Part shown: positions 23,496 through 32,470 of the stretch, piece after piece | How the letters are laid out: each line of letters starts with the position of its first letter | How positions within the stretch are numbered: position 1 is the stretch's first letter | The notes under the pieces: generated by a model | What the model was told of the DNA's origin: nothing | Database searches by the model: none | The model's input: the letters and a program-made list of their open reading frames with translations, nothing else | Source of the DNA: Anaerospora hongkongensis | Lineage (GTDB): Bacteria; Bacillota; Negativicutes; Sporomusales; DSM-15969 | Direction of reading: 5' to 3' | Length of the DNA stretch: 64,000 nucleotides | NCBI RefSeq assembly: GCF_004339805.1 | Contig: NZ_SLUI01000003.1 | Location: forward strand, 62,001-126,000 | Translations under genes and position numbers: made by a program

Positions 23496-26400
23496 TTACT
23501 TACTTATTTCTAATAATAAATCACCTGTTTCAATACGGTCGCCTTGTTTAACATAGATCTCTTTAACCGTTCCATCTGTGGTGGCCTGAATTGTTGTTTC
23601 CATCTTCATTGCGTCAGTGACAACCAGCGGTGCTCCAGCCGATACGCGGGCGCCTTTGGCTACCAGCAGTTTCACTACCGTACCGGCAAGCGTTGCCGCC
23701 ACATGGCCGGGATGAGCTTTATCCGCTTTTTGCCGCTCGACAACAGTTGACTGGACACTATGGTCTTTAATCAGTATTTCCCGCGGCAGGCCGTTCAGTT
23801 CAAAACTCACTACCCGTGTTCCGTCCGGCCCGGCATCGCCGATCTGCAGTAACCGGATAACGAGTGTTTTACCTGTTTCAATTTCCACTTTGATTTCTTC
23901 ACCGGTTTTTAGGCCATAGAAGAAGCTTGGTGTATCAAGGACGGATACATCGCCATAATTACGGACAAAGTGAGTCCAGTCAGTAAATACTTTGGGGTAT
24001 AAGGCGTAGGAGATTACATCATGGGCCGTTATGGGGCGGCTGAGGCTGTCGTTGAGTGTTTCCCGGATTTCATCGAATTTTACTGGTGCCATCAGTTTGC
24101 CCGGCCGGTCACGCAGTGGTTTTTTGCCGCGCAGAATAATACGCTGCAGTTCTTTGGGAAAGCCCTGATACGGCTGGCCAAGCTGACCCTGGAAGAATTC
24201 GATGACCGAGTTTGGAAAGGCAAGGCTTTCGCCCCGTTCATATACTTCGTCTTCCGTTAGTTGATTATCTACCATAAAAAGGGCCATATCGCCAACTACT
24301 TTGGAAGAAGGCGTTACTTTAACGATATCACCGAACAGCTCATTTACGCGGCTGTACATGCTTTTGACTTCTTCCCAGCGATGCTCCAGCCCCAGTGCTT
24401 TGGCCTGCTGCAGCAGGTTGCTGTACTGGCCGCCGGGCATCTCATGAAGGTAAATCTCCGGATTTGGGAACCAGTTGGCCGAGTCTACGTCCTGGTAGTA
24501 GGACCGGACATCTTCCCAGTAGCCCGATAACTGGTTCATTCCTTGAATGTTCAGGTCAGGCTGACGGGAGTGGCCGCCCAAAGCGTAGTAGAGGGAATTG
24601 CCGCTCGGCTGTGATGTAGCCCCTGAAAGTGACGCCACAGCAGTATCGACAATGTCGACTCCGGCATCTATGGCCCGGGCATAGGTGTAAATGCCATTGC
24701 CGCTGGTGTCATGGGTGTGCAAATGAATGGGAATGGAGATGGAAGCCTTGAGGGCTGATACCAGCCGGTAGGCGGCTTCCGGCTTCAGCAGGCCGGCCAT
24801 ATCCTTGATTGCCAGAATATGTGCGCCGGCTTGTTCCAGCTCTTTTGCCAGCTGCACATAGTAAGCGAGATTGTATTTCGTTTTTGCAGGATTTAAAATA
24901 TCCCCGGTATAACAAATAGCGGCTTCGGCTACTTTGCCGGCCTCGCGTACGGCATCAATTGCTACCGTCATATTATCCAGCCAGTTTAGACTGTCAAAAA
25001 TCCGAAAGACGTCAATGCCTGCTTTGGCCGAAAGGCTGACAAACTCTTTTACCACGTTATCGGGATAATTGGTATAGCCTACGGCATTGGAAGCTCTGAG
25101 CAGCATTTGAAACAAAACATTGGGGCATTTTTCCCTGAGCGCAGTTAGCCTTTCCCAGGGATCTTCTTTCAGAAAACGGTAAGCAACGTCATAAGTGGCG
25201 CCTCCCCACATTTCCAGTGAGAAAAGATTGGGCAGCAAACGGGTGCTGGCATCAGCTATTTGCAGCATATCATGAGAACGGACACGGGTGGCAAGCAAGG
25301 ATTGATGAGCATCACGCCAGGTAGTATCTGTAATAAGGACCTGAGGCTGCTCCTTAATCCAGTGCACCAGACCTTCCGGTCCTGCCGCATCAAGGATTTG
25401 TTTTGTGCCGTCAGGAATTTTGCCGCCTGCCGGCTGGGGAAGCAGTGGCTTTTTAAATTCCGGCTTAACCCGAGAGCCTGCGTTTTCATAGCCGTTAATC
25501 GTAACATCACCCAGGTATGTTAAGAGTTTTGTACCCCGGTCCTGGCGTTCCGGAAAAACAAATAACTCCGGTGAAGTGTCGACAAAGCATGTATCATAGG
25601 TACCGCTCAAAAACTGTTCATGTTTGACTACATTCTCTAAAAAGGGAAGATTTGTTTTGATTCCTCTAATCCGGAATTCAACCAGACAGCGCAGCATCTT
25701 GGCAATAGCGCTTTTATGAGTGAGTCCCCAGGTGGAGACTTTTACCAGCAGCGAATCATAGAAAGGCGTAATTACCGAGCCGGTAAAAGCGTTGCCTGCA
25801 TCAAGGCGGACTCCGAAGCCGCCGCCGCTGCGGTAGGCCATCAGTTTACCCGTATCAGGCATGAAATGATTGGCAGGATCTTCGGTGGTGACCCTGCACT
25901 GAATGGCATGCCCGTTGCATTGAATGTTTTCCTGACTCGGAATGCCGACTTCTTCGTCGTGCAGCTGGCAGCCGTCGGCTATCAGAATTTGCGACTGAAC
26001 AATATCGATACCGGTAATCATCTCGGTTATGGTGTGTTCCACCTGAATGCGGGGATTCACTTCAATAAAGTAGAAATGATTGTCGGGAGACACGAGGAAT
26101 TCTACCGTACCAGCGCTGACATAACCAACGCTTTTCATTAGCTTAACCGCCGCATCGCAAATTGCCGAGCGCAATTCTTGGGACAGTGAAATGCTTGGCG
26201 CCACTTCCACCAGCTTCTGGTGCCGCCGCTGTACCGAGCAATCCCGCTCGTATAGATGAACAATATTGCCGTATGTATCGCCAAGAATTTGGACTTCGAT
26301 ATGCTTGGGGTTTTCGAGCAATTTTTCCAGATAGATTTCGTCATTGCCAAAAGCAGCCTTAGCTTCTGATTTAGCCCGATAGTAGGATTCCTCCAACGAT

Positions 26401-26933
26401 TTGGCGTTGCGCACAATGCGCATTCCTCTGCCGCCGCCGCCAAGAGTGGCCTTAATAATCAGCGGATAACCATGTGCAGCAGCAAACGCGCGAACCTCCT
26501 CCAGACTGGATACTGGTCCGTCGCTGCCGGGGATCATGGGGATACCGGCAATTGCGGCCTGCTTGCGGGCATTGATTTTATCCCCGAACATAATCAAATG
26601 TTCCAGCTCGGGCCCAATAAAACGAAAGCCCTCTTCTGTACAGCGCTTGGCTAAGTTGCTGTTCTCCGACAGGAACCCGTAACCGGGATGAATGGCATCA
26701 ACACCGTGCTTGCGGGCGATCTCCAGGATACCTTCAATATCGAGGTACGCCTCAATAGGACCTTTGTCCCGGCCAATCAAATAGGCTTCATCTGCTTTGT
26801 AGCGGTGGAGCGAGAGTTTATCTTCTTTCGAATAAATAGCCACCGTACGGATACCCAGCTCGTGGCAGGCCCGAAATACCCGGATAGCAATTTCCCCGCG
26901 GTTAGCAACTAAGATCGTTCCAATATTTTTCAT
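23496..26933 (-). CDS. pyc: Pyruvate carboxylase
   Basis: A biotin enzyme of 1145 residues that makes oxaloacetate from pyruvate, bicarbonate and ATP. In order it has biotin carboxylase (residues 1-450, with ATLGGGGRGMR and EVNPRIQVEHT), the carboxyltransferase barrel (about 530-800, TDTTWRDAHQSLLATRVR and HTHDTSGNG), the tetramerisation region and the biotin carrier domain at the end (DAMKMET, the lysine near residue 1110 being biotinylated). The full length and all three parts in one chain fit the bacterial tetrameric type. CCTCC at 26941 gives its ribosome site. It supplies anaplerosis in anaerobes growing on C1 compounds or amino acids; bioB lies at the far end of this window. Confidence 0.97.
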   Translation of the reverse strand: MKNIGTILVANRGEIAIRVFRACHELGIRTVAIYSKEDKLSLHRYKADEAYLIGRDKGPIEAYLDIEGILEIARKHGVDAIHPGYGFLSENSNLAKRCTEEGFRFIGPELEHLIMFGDKINARKQAAIAGIPMIPGSDGPVSSLEEVRAFAAAHGYPLIIKATLGGGGRGMRIVRNAKSLEESYYRAKSEAKAAFGNDEIYLEKLLENPKHIEVQILGDTYGNIVHLYERDCSVQRRHQKLVEVAPSISLSQELRSAICDAAVKLMKSVGYVSAGTVEFLVSPDNHFYFIEVNPRIQVEHTITEMITGIDIVQSQILIADGCQLHDEEVGIPSQENIQCNGHAIQCRVTTEDPANHFMPDTGKLMAYRSGGGFGVRLDAGNAFTGSVITPFYDSLLVKVSTWGLTHKSAIAKMLRCLVEFRIRGIKTNLPFLENVVKHEQFLSGTYDTCFVDTSPELFVFPERQDRGTKLLTYLGDVTINGYENAGSRVKPEFKKPLLPQPAGGKIPDGTKQILDAAGPEGLVHWIKEQPQVLITDTTWRDAHQSLLATRVRSHDMLQIADASTRLLPNLFSLEMWGGATYDVAYRFLKEDPWERLTALREKCPNVLFQMLLRASNAVGYTNYPDNVVKEFVSLSAKAGIDVFRIFDSLNWLDNMTVAIDAVREAGKVAEAAICYTGDILNPAKTKYNLAYYVQLAKELEQAGAHILAIKDMAGLLKPEAAYRLVSALKASISIPIHLHTHDTSGNGIYTYARAIDAGVDIVDTAVASLSGATSQPSGNSLYYALGGHSRQPDLNIQGMNQLSGYWEDVRSYYQDVDSANWFPNPEIYLHEMPGGQYSNLLQQAKALGLEHRWEEVKSMYSRVNELFGDIVKVTPSSKVVGDMALFMVDNQLTEDEVYERGESLAFPNSVIEFFQGQLGQPYQGFPKELQRIILRGKKPLRDRPGKLMAPVKFDEIRETLNDSLSRPITAHDVISYALYPKVFTDWTHFVRNYGDVSVLDTPSFFYGLKTGEEIKVEIETGKTLVIRLLQIGDAGPDGTRVVSFELNGLPREILIKDHSVQSTVVERQKADKAHPGHVAATLAGTVVKLLVAKGARVSAGAPLVVTDAMKMETTIQATTDGTVKEIYVKQGDRIETGDLLLEISK

Positions 26934-27255
26934 TGTTTTTCCTCCAAAAGCCCTTAGTTGCCCTTAATTCGACACCAGGAAAAAAATCTTTCTGGTAGAA
27001 TAGTAAGAGCAGTCAATTGCTAAATTATCACAAAATGGAAGGCCAAACAACAAAAAGAGGCGATGTATACCCGTATACGTGTATACATGAAAGTGTAATA
27101 ATTTGATTGTTGTTATTTTAGTTGTAAACCATATTTGACAATGTGTATACTTGTGAACACCGTTAAAGGACAAAGGTTCTTGTTTGCCGCGGCGTTTTCT
27201 ATTGGTGTTGGTGTAAGCGATTGTGCTTATAAAGGTGCAGGCAGGAGGAAAAAAG
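26934..27255. promoter_or_regulatory. Divergent regulatory region between pyc and the LysE-type gene
   Basis: This 322-base gap holds no gene. For the + strand, TTGTAA (27122-27127) and TATACT (27146-27151) are spaced by 18 bases. For the minus strand, TTGTTG (27053-27048) and GATAAT (27029-27024) are a weak candidate for pyc. GTATAC occurs four times: at 27065, 27073 and 27081, exactly 8 bases apart, and at 27145 over the + strand -10 box. Confidence 0.5.
27063..27088. promoter_or_regulatory. Nested palindrome, likely operator upstream of pyc
   Basis: ATGTATAC (27063-27070) and GTATACAT (27081-27088) are perfect inverted arms. Between them lies a second palindrome CGTATACG (27072-27079). 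The whole 26 bases form a near-perfect palindrome with one mismatched pair. It lies just upstream of the candidate pyc -35 box. Confidence 0.6.
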
Positions 27256-27864
27256 ATGTATGTATCTGATTTTTTCCACGGAATTGTGCTGGGTTTTTCG
27301 ATTGCTGCCCCAGTAGGGCCCATCGGTCTGTTATGTATTCGCCGGACCTTGTTTCATGGATTGAAGGTAGGTTTTCTTTCGGGCGTAGGTGCAGCTGCCG
27401 CAGATGGCATATTCAGCATTATTGCCGCTTTCGGAGTTACGGTTGTTTCGGGCTTTCTTTGGGAGAACCGCATGGTACTGCAGACGCTGGGAAGTATTTT
27501 TCTTCTAGGCTTCGGTTTTTATATTTTTCGCTCCCGCCCTGGTGAACAGGCTGAACTGCCAAACAATGACGGTTTTGGCAGGAACGCCTGCTTGTCTACC
27601 TTTTTACTTACCTTAACCAATCCGATGACAGTTATGGCCTTTGCCGCAATTTTTGCCGGCATGGGAATCGGTGCTGCTCATGATTACCGGCAGGCAGCCG
27701 TAATTGTATGCGGCGTTTTCAGCGGTTCTTTGCTGTGGTGGTCGCTGTTAAGTCATGTTGTCAATCGGCTGCGCACCCGCTTTGATGAAAAACGGCTTAT
27801 TTGGATTAACCGGTTGTCGGGAATGGTAATTATGCTGCTGGGAGTAGTCAGCCTGCTGCTATAA
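27256..27864 (+). CDS. LysE/RhtB-family amino-acid exporter
   Basis: A membrane protein of 202 residues with six hydrophobic segments. GFSIAAPVGPIGLLCIRRTL near residue 13 is the LysE/RhtB signature, and LSGVGAAAADGIFS and LTLTNPMTVMAFAAIF mark the conserved second and fourth segments. Members export lysine, threonine, homoserine or other amino acids; the substrate here cannot be told. ATG 27256 is chosen because GGAGG precedes it by six bases. It is the only gene of its unit, divergent from pyc and sharing a repeat-rich control region with it. Confidence 0.88.
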   Translation: MYVSDFFHGIVLGFSIAAPVGPIGLLCIRRTLFHGLKVGFLSGVGAAAADGIFSIIAAFGVTVVSGFLWENRMVLQTLGSIFLLGFGFYIFRSRPGEQAELPNNDGFGRNACLSTFLLTLTNPMTVMAFAAIFAGMGIGAAHDYRQAAVIVCGVFSGSLLWWSLLSHVVNRLRTRFDEKRLIWINRLSGMVIMLLGVVSLLL

Positions 27865-27868
27865 AGAA

Positions 27869-27910
27869 AAAGAGGAAGCTTGTGCCGCTTAGGCGGGAAG
27901 CTTCCTCTTT
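27869..27910. terminator. Bidirectional terminator
   Basis: AAAGAGGAAGCTT (27869-27881) pairs with AAGCTTCCTCTTT (27898-27910), with an inner GCC/GGC pair. It is shared by the LysE-type gene and the convergent helD. Confidence 0.9.
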
Positions 27911-27916
27911 GACCGT

Positions 27917-30121
27917 TTAACGCAAAAGGGGTGTCAGATTGCCTTGATACAATACGTGCAGGGAATGCATGGCTCTTGACAAGGCTACATAGAGCAGCCG
28001 GGCATCGAAGGTATCGGCTGTATATTGTTTGGCTGAAGCGTTCCAGATAATGACGGCATCAAATTCCAGGCCTTTAGCCAAAGTAACAGGCAAGAGGGAA
28101 ATTCCTCCCCGGTAGGTTGCGGCCTGGCCGGTGACGAGATGGATGGAGTCAGCAACTGTCTTTGCATGAGTTTGGAGCTGCTGGTATAAGTCGGTGGACT
28201 CTGTTTCCAGTTTGGTAATGATGCCGATGGAGCGAAAGTTCAGTGCGCGGTACGCGTCCAGGATTTCAATAATTTTGCGGGCACCCGCTTCATTGGACGA
28301 AACCTGTTCAATAACCGGTGCGCGTCCCACTTCGTAAACAGGCAGGGCGCGGGAACTGCCGGCAGGCATAACCTTGTTGAATAAATCAACAATTTCTTTG
28401 GCAGAGCGATAACTATAGAGGATTTCCCGGTACACTGTCCGGGTGTCGCCAAAGACTTCCTTCAGCAGGGTTTGCCAGCTGTCGATACTGCGGTAGGTAT
28501 GGATGCCCTGGGAGAGATCGCCCATAATGGTAAATGATTTATTGGCAGAAAGCATTTTGAGGATGGTGAATTCAAAAGCGTTCATATCCTGGGCTTCATC
28601 AACCACGATATGGTTGAATTTTGCAACATGCTGCCAGCCGTCAAGCAATGCTTTGAGGTAACATAACGGAGCAAGATCTTCCCGTTCCACCTGCCCAGCC
28701 TGCAGCAGGGCCAGTGAATATTCCGTAATAACAGCCAGCTCTTCTTTTTTAAGAGCGGCGACTTTAAAATTCGCTTTATTTTTATAGACTTCCTGGTAAG
28801 CGGTAAGTAAAGTAAGCGGTTCCCATTTTTTAAAATGGCGCTCTAAAAATTCATCCCCTTCCTGGGTGAAGCGCTCCAGAGCAGGATCTTCTTTAGAGGA
28901 TCTGGCTTGTTTAGCGCCCCGTACTTCGAGAAAGTTGCGGATTCGAAAGCGGATATATTGCATAAGGCCGCGCAGCCGGTCATTGTAAGGAGTGCGGCTG
29001 TCTTCCATGAATTTGTCAATTTGCTGCTGCCTGTCAATGGTAAGTTGACCGTCGAAGAGGCTCACAGGGGTGAGTTTTAGGCAGAATTGTTCAATTTTTC
29101 TTTCCCAATAGGTTTCCAGCACTTTGAGAAAGGCCGGACTGCCTTTCAGCTTTGTGCATAACAGCAGGCGGGTACGCTCAGAAGCATTTGCCGCTGAATT
29201 AGATAAAAGCAGCTCCAGCCGGTTTTCCGTATGAATGGACCACTCTTGCTGAGTAATTTCTGCTGCTAAATCGTCCCAGACCATCTGCCGCACGTCGGCA
29301 GCATCAATTTCCGGCAGGAGCTCGGAGATGTAATCCAGGAAGATTCGGTTGGGAGCAATAATAATTAGTTTCTGGGGATCAAGCTTTTCATTATATAACA
29401 GATAGGATAAACGGTGCAGTCCGACCGTGCTTTTTCCTGAACCGGCCACACCCTGGATGACCATAACTTGATGCAGTGTTTCCCGGATAATTTTATTTTG
29501 CTCGGACTGAATAGAAACCACGATATCTTTTAATTTATCACCTGTTCCGGCCAGCAGGCGTTCTCGAAGCAGTGGATCGGCAATCAGTGCCTGTTCCTGT
29601 CTGCTTCGTACCTGGTCGAGAATATAGTCATCAACAATCTGTTTGAGTTCGCCTTGCTCTATTTTATACTGCCGTTTCAAACGTACATCACCGCTGTACT
29701 GGTAACGTCCTAATACTTCATAGCTGGCTCGTCCGCCATGGCATTCATAAAAGATAGTAGAAACGGGATCACGCCAGTCAAAAACGAGAATATCTTCTGT
29801 TCCGGCAATTTCAAGGCGGGCTACCTTAACGCGGCCAATATGAAACTTTTCAAAATCGGCAGCATCGTCATCTTTAAAATCAACTCGTCCAAAATAGGGA
29901 CTGGCCAAAGCTCCTTCAATATCATAGATTTTACTGCTATTATCATTGCGCATCAGAGAATGAACGTATGCGCTGATTTCGTCTTTAACTTTTAGTGAGT
30001 CGCCGATTTGCCGGCCTCTGCTTTGAATATCCTGCTGTAACTGGTCAATGATGAGTTGCATATCGGCAATGGTAGTGGCTAAGTGGAGTTCTTCTGCCGC
30101 AAAGTCGGGATGTTTCTCCAT
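27917..30121 (-). CDS. helD: RNA polymerase recycling helicase HelD
   Basis: A UvrD-like ATPase of 734 residues that pulls stalled or idle RNA polymerase off DNA and nucleic acids. It has an N-terminal antiparallel coiled coil (residues 1-60) that enters the polymerase secondary channel. Walker A is GVAGSGKSTVGLHR near residue 223, DEAQDMN near residue 508 is the Walker B motif, and ALSRAMHSLHV near the end is motif VI. The length and the short non-helicase inserts fit HelD and not UvrD or PcrA. It has its own near-perfect promoter and ends against a shared terminator. Confidence 0.93.
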   Translation of the reverse strand: MEKHPDFAAEELHLATTIADMQLIIDQLQQDIQSRGRQIGDSLKVKDEISAYVHSLMRNDNSSKIYDIEGALASPYFGRVDFKDDDAADFEKFHIGRVKVARLEIAGTEDILVFDWRDPVSTIFYECHGGRASYEVLGRYQYSGDVRLKRQYKIEQGELKQIVDDYILDQVRSRQEQALIADPLLRERLLAGTGDKLKDIVVSIQSEQNKIIRETLHQVMVIQGVAGSGKSTVGLHRLSYLLYNEKLDPQKLIIIAPNRIFLDYISELLPEIDAADVRQMVWDDLAAEITQQEWSIHTENRLELLLSNSAANASERTRLLLCTKLKGSPAFLKVLETYWERKIEQFCLKLTPVSLFDGQLTIDRQQQIDKFMEDSRTPYNDRLRGLMQYIRFRIRNFLEVRGAKQARSSKEDPALERFTQEGDEFLERHFKKWEPLTLLTAYQEVYKNKANFKVAALKKEELAVITEYSLALLQAGQVEREDLAPLCYLKALLDGWQHVAKFNHIVVDEAQDMNAFEFTILKMLSANKSFTIMGDLSQGIHTYRSIDSWQTLLKEVFGDTRTVYREILYSYRSAKEIVDLFNKVMPAGSSRALPVYEVGRAPVIEQVSSNEAGARKIIEILDAYRALNFRSIGIITKLETESTDLYQQLQTHAKTVADSIHLVTGQAATYRGGISLLPVTLAKGLEFDAVIIWNASAKQYTADTFDARLLYVALSRAMHSLHVLYQGNLTPLLR

Positions 30122-30177
30122 AGGACCTCCTGAAAAAATCGCGTTATCACGAGGACGGCGGTGCGTCCGGAATATTT

Positions 30178-30207
30178 ATTATATGCGGAAAAAAGAATTG
30201 TTGTCAA
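30178..30207 (-). promoter_or_regulatory. Near-perfect sigma-A promoter of helD
   Basis: Read on the minus strand, TTGACA (30207-30202) and TATAAT (30183-30178) are both perfect and 18 bases apart. Transcription would start near 30171, about 50 bases before the helD start codon. Confidence 0.8.
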
Positions 30208-30394
30208 TAAATTTTATGGGAATAATTGGTACACAAATGAAGCGTTTCTTTAAAAAACGCAACAGTTTATTGAAGGAAACAAGCAATATAATATAAAAAA
30301 TATATTGTGAATGCTTTTGGAATGGATTTTTGTTTATGTATTGGAGATTGTTTTCATCTTAACAGAAAAATAACGAGCATAATTCAACTTTTTA
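30208..30394. other. Gene-free stretch upstream of helD and the small unknown gene
   Basis: An AT-rich spacer between the divergent promoters. The only structure I see is a short hairpin, GCGTTT (30242-30247) with AAACGC (30255-30260). A 37-codon frame at 30183-30296 has no ribosome site and I do not consider it a gene. Confidence 0.5.
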
Positions 30395-30403
30395 TGGTAT
30401 AAT
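30395..30403 (+). promoter_or_regulatory. Extended -10 promoter of the small unknown gene
   Basis: TGG followed by a perfect TATAAT (30398-30403) makes an extended -10 element; no good -35 box is present. The start codon is 42 bases on. The same TTTATGGTATAAT string occurs before the cyclophilin gene. Confidence 0.65.
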
Positions 30404-30444
30404 GAAGCTACAACTGAATACAGCCTAAGTAGAGGAGCACAACG

Positions 30445-30684
30445 ATGGCAATAAAAAGACTGGAAGTGGACCGGGAAGACTTTTTTCATTATCGCGATTG
30501 GATGAAAGAACGAGGATTTGTCTCAGCCAGTTACTTTTCTCTTAATGGTTTTGATGTCAGCAAATTGAAAAAGATGGCTGAACAGGGGAGAATAAATGCA
30601 ATCCGTTGTGAAATCGGTAGGTCGGTTAAATGGTATTACTCGGAGAATCAAGCTGAATTAGCTTATCTTAGAGGAGAAGTCTAG
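30445..30684 (+). CDS. Small protein of unknown function, possible winged-helix DNA binder
   Basis: A 79-residue, charged, soluble protein with a good ribosome site (GAGGAG, 8 bases upstream), its own extended -10 promoter and its own terminator, so it is very probably real. I do not recognise a characterised family. The second half (LKKMAEQGRINAIRCEIGRS followed by VKWYYSENQAE) resembles the wing of excisionase or MerR-like small DNA binders, in which a short basic wing precedes a WYY-type strand. A DNA-binding role is therefore possible but unproven. The neighbours, helD and gpgS, have separate promoters and give no hint. Confidence 0.8.
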   Translation: MAIKRLEVDREDFFHYRDWMKERGFVSASYFSLNGFDVSKLKKMAEQGRINAIRCEIGRSVKWYYSENQAELAYLRGEV

Positions 30685-30703
30685 TTTTACCGCACAAATT
30701 ATG

Positions 30704-30732
30704 CCTGTTCCAGACTGGAACAGGTTTTTTTT
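30704..30732 (+). terminator. Terminator of the small unknown gene
   Basis: CCTGTTCC (30704-30711) pairs with GGAACAGG (30717-30724), followed by eight T. Confidence 0.95.
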
Positions 30733-30834
30733 CGCTAAAAGAGAGTGTGTCATGTGGAACGGTCTTGTGACAGGGGAATCGCAGATGAAGGAGAGCGTTC
30801 TATAAATGGAGAATAATAAAACTGAGGTGGTAAT

Positions 30835-32265
30835 GTGGAAGAAAAAGTACTTAACTGGCCATTGATCAATGATTCCCCAACGCCGATTATTTTGAAGGAT
30901 TTTAGTGAGATCGGCAGCATCAATACCAGAGAAGACGGCATACTTGCCTTAACGGACGGTTGGAGAGAGGGCGCTGCAGCCGCAATTTTGCGCGGCGGTG
31001 TTAATGCTCAGACTGCACTGGAAGTGATGGCACAGTCAGGAGTCCGCGATTTGAAGATATTTCACATTGAAGAGAAAATTCCTCATTTAGAGGATGTCTT
31101 CATTTCGACAGTTGTGAATCCTGCCCATACCATGTTTGAAAATGTGAACATTGTCTGGCGCCGTGAGTCTTCCGTGTGTGATTTGATTCGCCAGATTGGC
31201 GAAGAATACAGTATGCTTTATGTTGGTGCGCCGCTGACTCACTCTGAGATATTACCTTTTTATCATAAAATCAAGGAAGTGTATCAAGGCAGTGTCACTA
31301 TGGTTCGCGGTCCCATGCAGGATGTGGAATTCGACGAAGGTGACGAGATTTTCCGCTGGGTACGTGAGCGTACTTATGAGGCTAATGATTTTGCGCTTTC
31401 TGCTGTGCTGCGCAATTACAAAAAGAAACTGGGGTTAAAGATTGCCGTTGTTCTGCCTAGTTTAAATGAAGAAAAAACGGTAGGAAATGTGATTGAAACC
31501 GCCTTGGAAGTCAAAGATGCCGGTGTTATAGATGAAGTACTGCTGATTGACTCTGATTCGGTTGATAAGACGCGGGACATCGCCCATTCCTATGGAATTC
31601 CGGTTTATAAGCATCCGGAGGTAGCCAGCCATTTGGGGGCCTACCGCGGCAAGGGTGAAGCCATGTTTAAGAGTGCATTTATATCGGATGCCGATATATT
31701 GGCCTGGGTGGATACGGATATTGAAAGCATCCGGCCGCACTTCTTCTATGGCTTGTTAGGACCAATGCTGGCGTATCCGCAAATTAAGTTCAGTAAAGGA
31801 TATTTTTCCCGTCCCGTACGCGTAGAAGCCTCCGGTCTGGAGCTGGGCGGCGGACGAGTAACAGAAATTCTGGCCCGGCCCTGGATCAATACGTATATGC
31901 CGGAACTGTCCGGCTATATTCAGCCACTGGCCGGAACGGTTGCAATCCATAAAGACCTTTTCCGGCAAATGCGCATCCCTGTCAATTATGGCGTAGAAAT
32001 CGCCATGTTGATTCAGGCTGTACAGTTAGGCGGTCTATGGTCCACCTGCCAGGTCAATCTGGGCGAAGTTATTCATAAATCCAAAGATGTCATTGGACTT
32101 AGTGAGATGGCTTATCAAATCTTACAGGTACTTTCCCAAATGGAGCATGGCGGCAAGAACGGACAGTCCAACGATGTATTGCGGCGGGTTTTTTCCGCTC
32201 ACGGCAGCTTCGAGATTGGACTTAAACGCTTTCATACCCAGTGGCGCTCTTTCCTGGAAATATAA
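30835..32265 (+). CDS. gpgS: Glucosyl-3-phosphoglycerate synthase with N-terminal extension
   Basis: A 476-residue protein. Residues of about 200-476 are a GT81 glycosyltransferase that makes glucosyl-3-phosphoglycerate, precursor of the compatible solute glucosylglycerate. Visible motifs are VVLPSLNEEKTV, LLIDSDSVDKT, GKGEAMFKS, the metal site Asp293-x-Asp295 (WVDTDIES), GGGRVTEILARPW and NYGVEIAMLIQ; these match the mycobacterial GpgS closely. Residues 1-190 form an added domain that may resemble a universal-stress-protein fold (DLIRQIGEEYSMLYVGAPL), which GpgS lacks in mycobacteria. The start is GTG 30835. A phosphatase partner (GpgP) is not next to it, so the last step must be elsewhere. 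Confidence 0.88.
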   Translation: MEEKVLNWPLINDSPTPIILKDFSEIGSINTREDGILALTDGWREGAAAAILRGGVNAQTALEVMAQSGVRDLKIFHIEEKIPHLEDVFISTVVNPAHTMFENVNIVWRRESSVCDLIRQIGEEYSMLYVGAPLTHSEILPFYHKIKEVYQGSVTMVRGPMQDVEFDEGDEIFRWVRERTYEANDFALSAVLRNYKKKLGLKIAVVLPSLNEEKTVGNVIETALEVKDAGVIDEVLLIDSDSVDKTRDIAHSYGIPVYKHPEVASHLGAYRGKGEAMFKSAFISDADILAWVDTDIESIRPHFFYGLLGPMLAYPQIKFSKGYFSRPVRVEASGLELGGGRVTEILARPWINTYMPELSGYIQPLAGTVAIHKDLFRQMRIPVNYGVEIAMLIQAVQLGGLWSTCQVNLGEVIHKSKDVIGLSEMAYQILQVLSQMEHGGKNGQSNDVLRRVFSAHGSFEIGLKRFHTQWRSFLEI

Positions 32266-32292
32266 AAATATTGGTGTCTATTTGGACGTATG

Positions 32293-32330
32293 GGCAGTCT
32301 CAGGCTTTTTCAAACCTGAGACTGCCTTTT
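32293..32330 (+). terminator. Terminator of gpgS
   Basis: GGCAGTCTCAGG (32293-32304) pairs perfectly with CCTGAGACTGCC (32315-32326), followed by T. Confidence 0.95.
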
Positions 32331-32426
32331 TATGCATTGATTTGCGCCTGTGGAGCAGTCCTCGTGACAGGTGGGCATTTGTAAAGGGGCGAGCAGGGGT
32401 TTAACATGAATAGCGCGAAATAAAGG

Positions 32427-32449
32427 GGTATCAGTATTACTGGTATCAG
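32427..32449. repeat. Short direct repeat with inner palindrome before sbcD
   Basis: GGTATCAG occurs at 32427-32434 and 32442-32449, and CAGTATTACTG (32432-32442) between them is a palindrome. It lies about 20 bases before sbcD and could be a regulator site; no known box is matched. Confidence 0.4.
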
Positions 32450-32470
32450 GCCGGAAAAGGAGGACCAGCC

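Noticed and set aside
27122-27140. TTGTAAACC resembling a BirA (biotin repressor) half-site near pyruvate carboxylase, with TTTGACAA nearby
   Set aside because: The second half lies only 4 bases away, while BirA sites need about 15; no correctly spaced partner was found.
27135-27140. Perfect TTGACA as a -35 box for the LysE-type gene
   Set aside because: There is no -10 like sequence 16-18 bases downstream; TTGTAA with TATACT fits better.
30183-30296. 37-codon frame starting ATG CGG AAA
   Set aside because: It has no ribosome binding site and overlaps the helD promoter.
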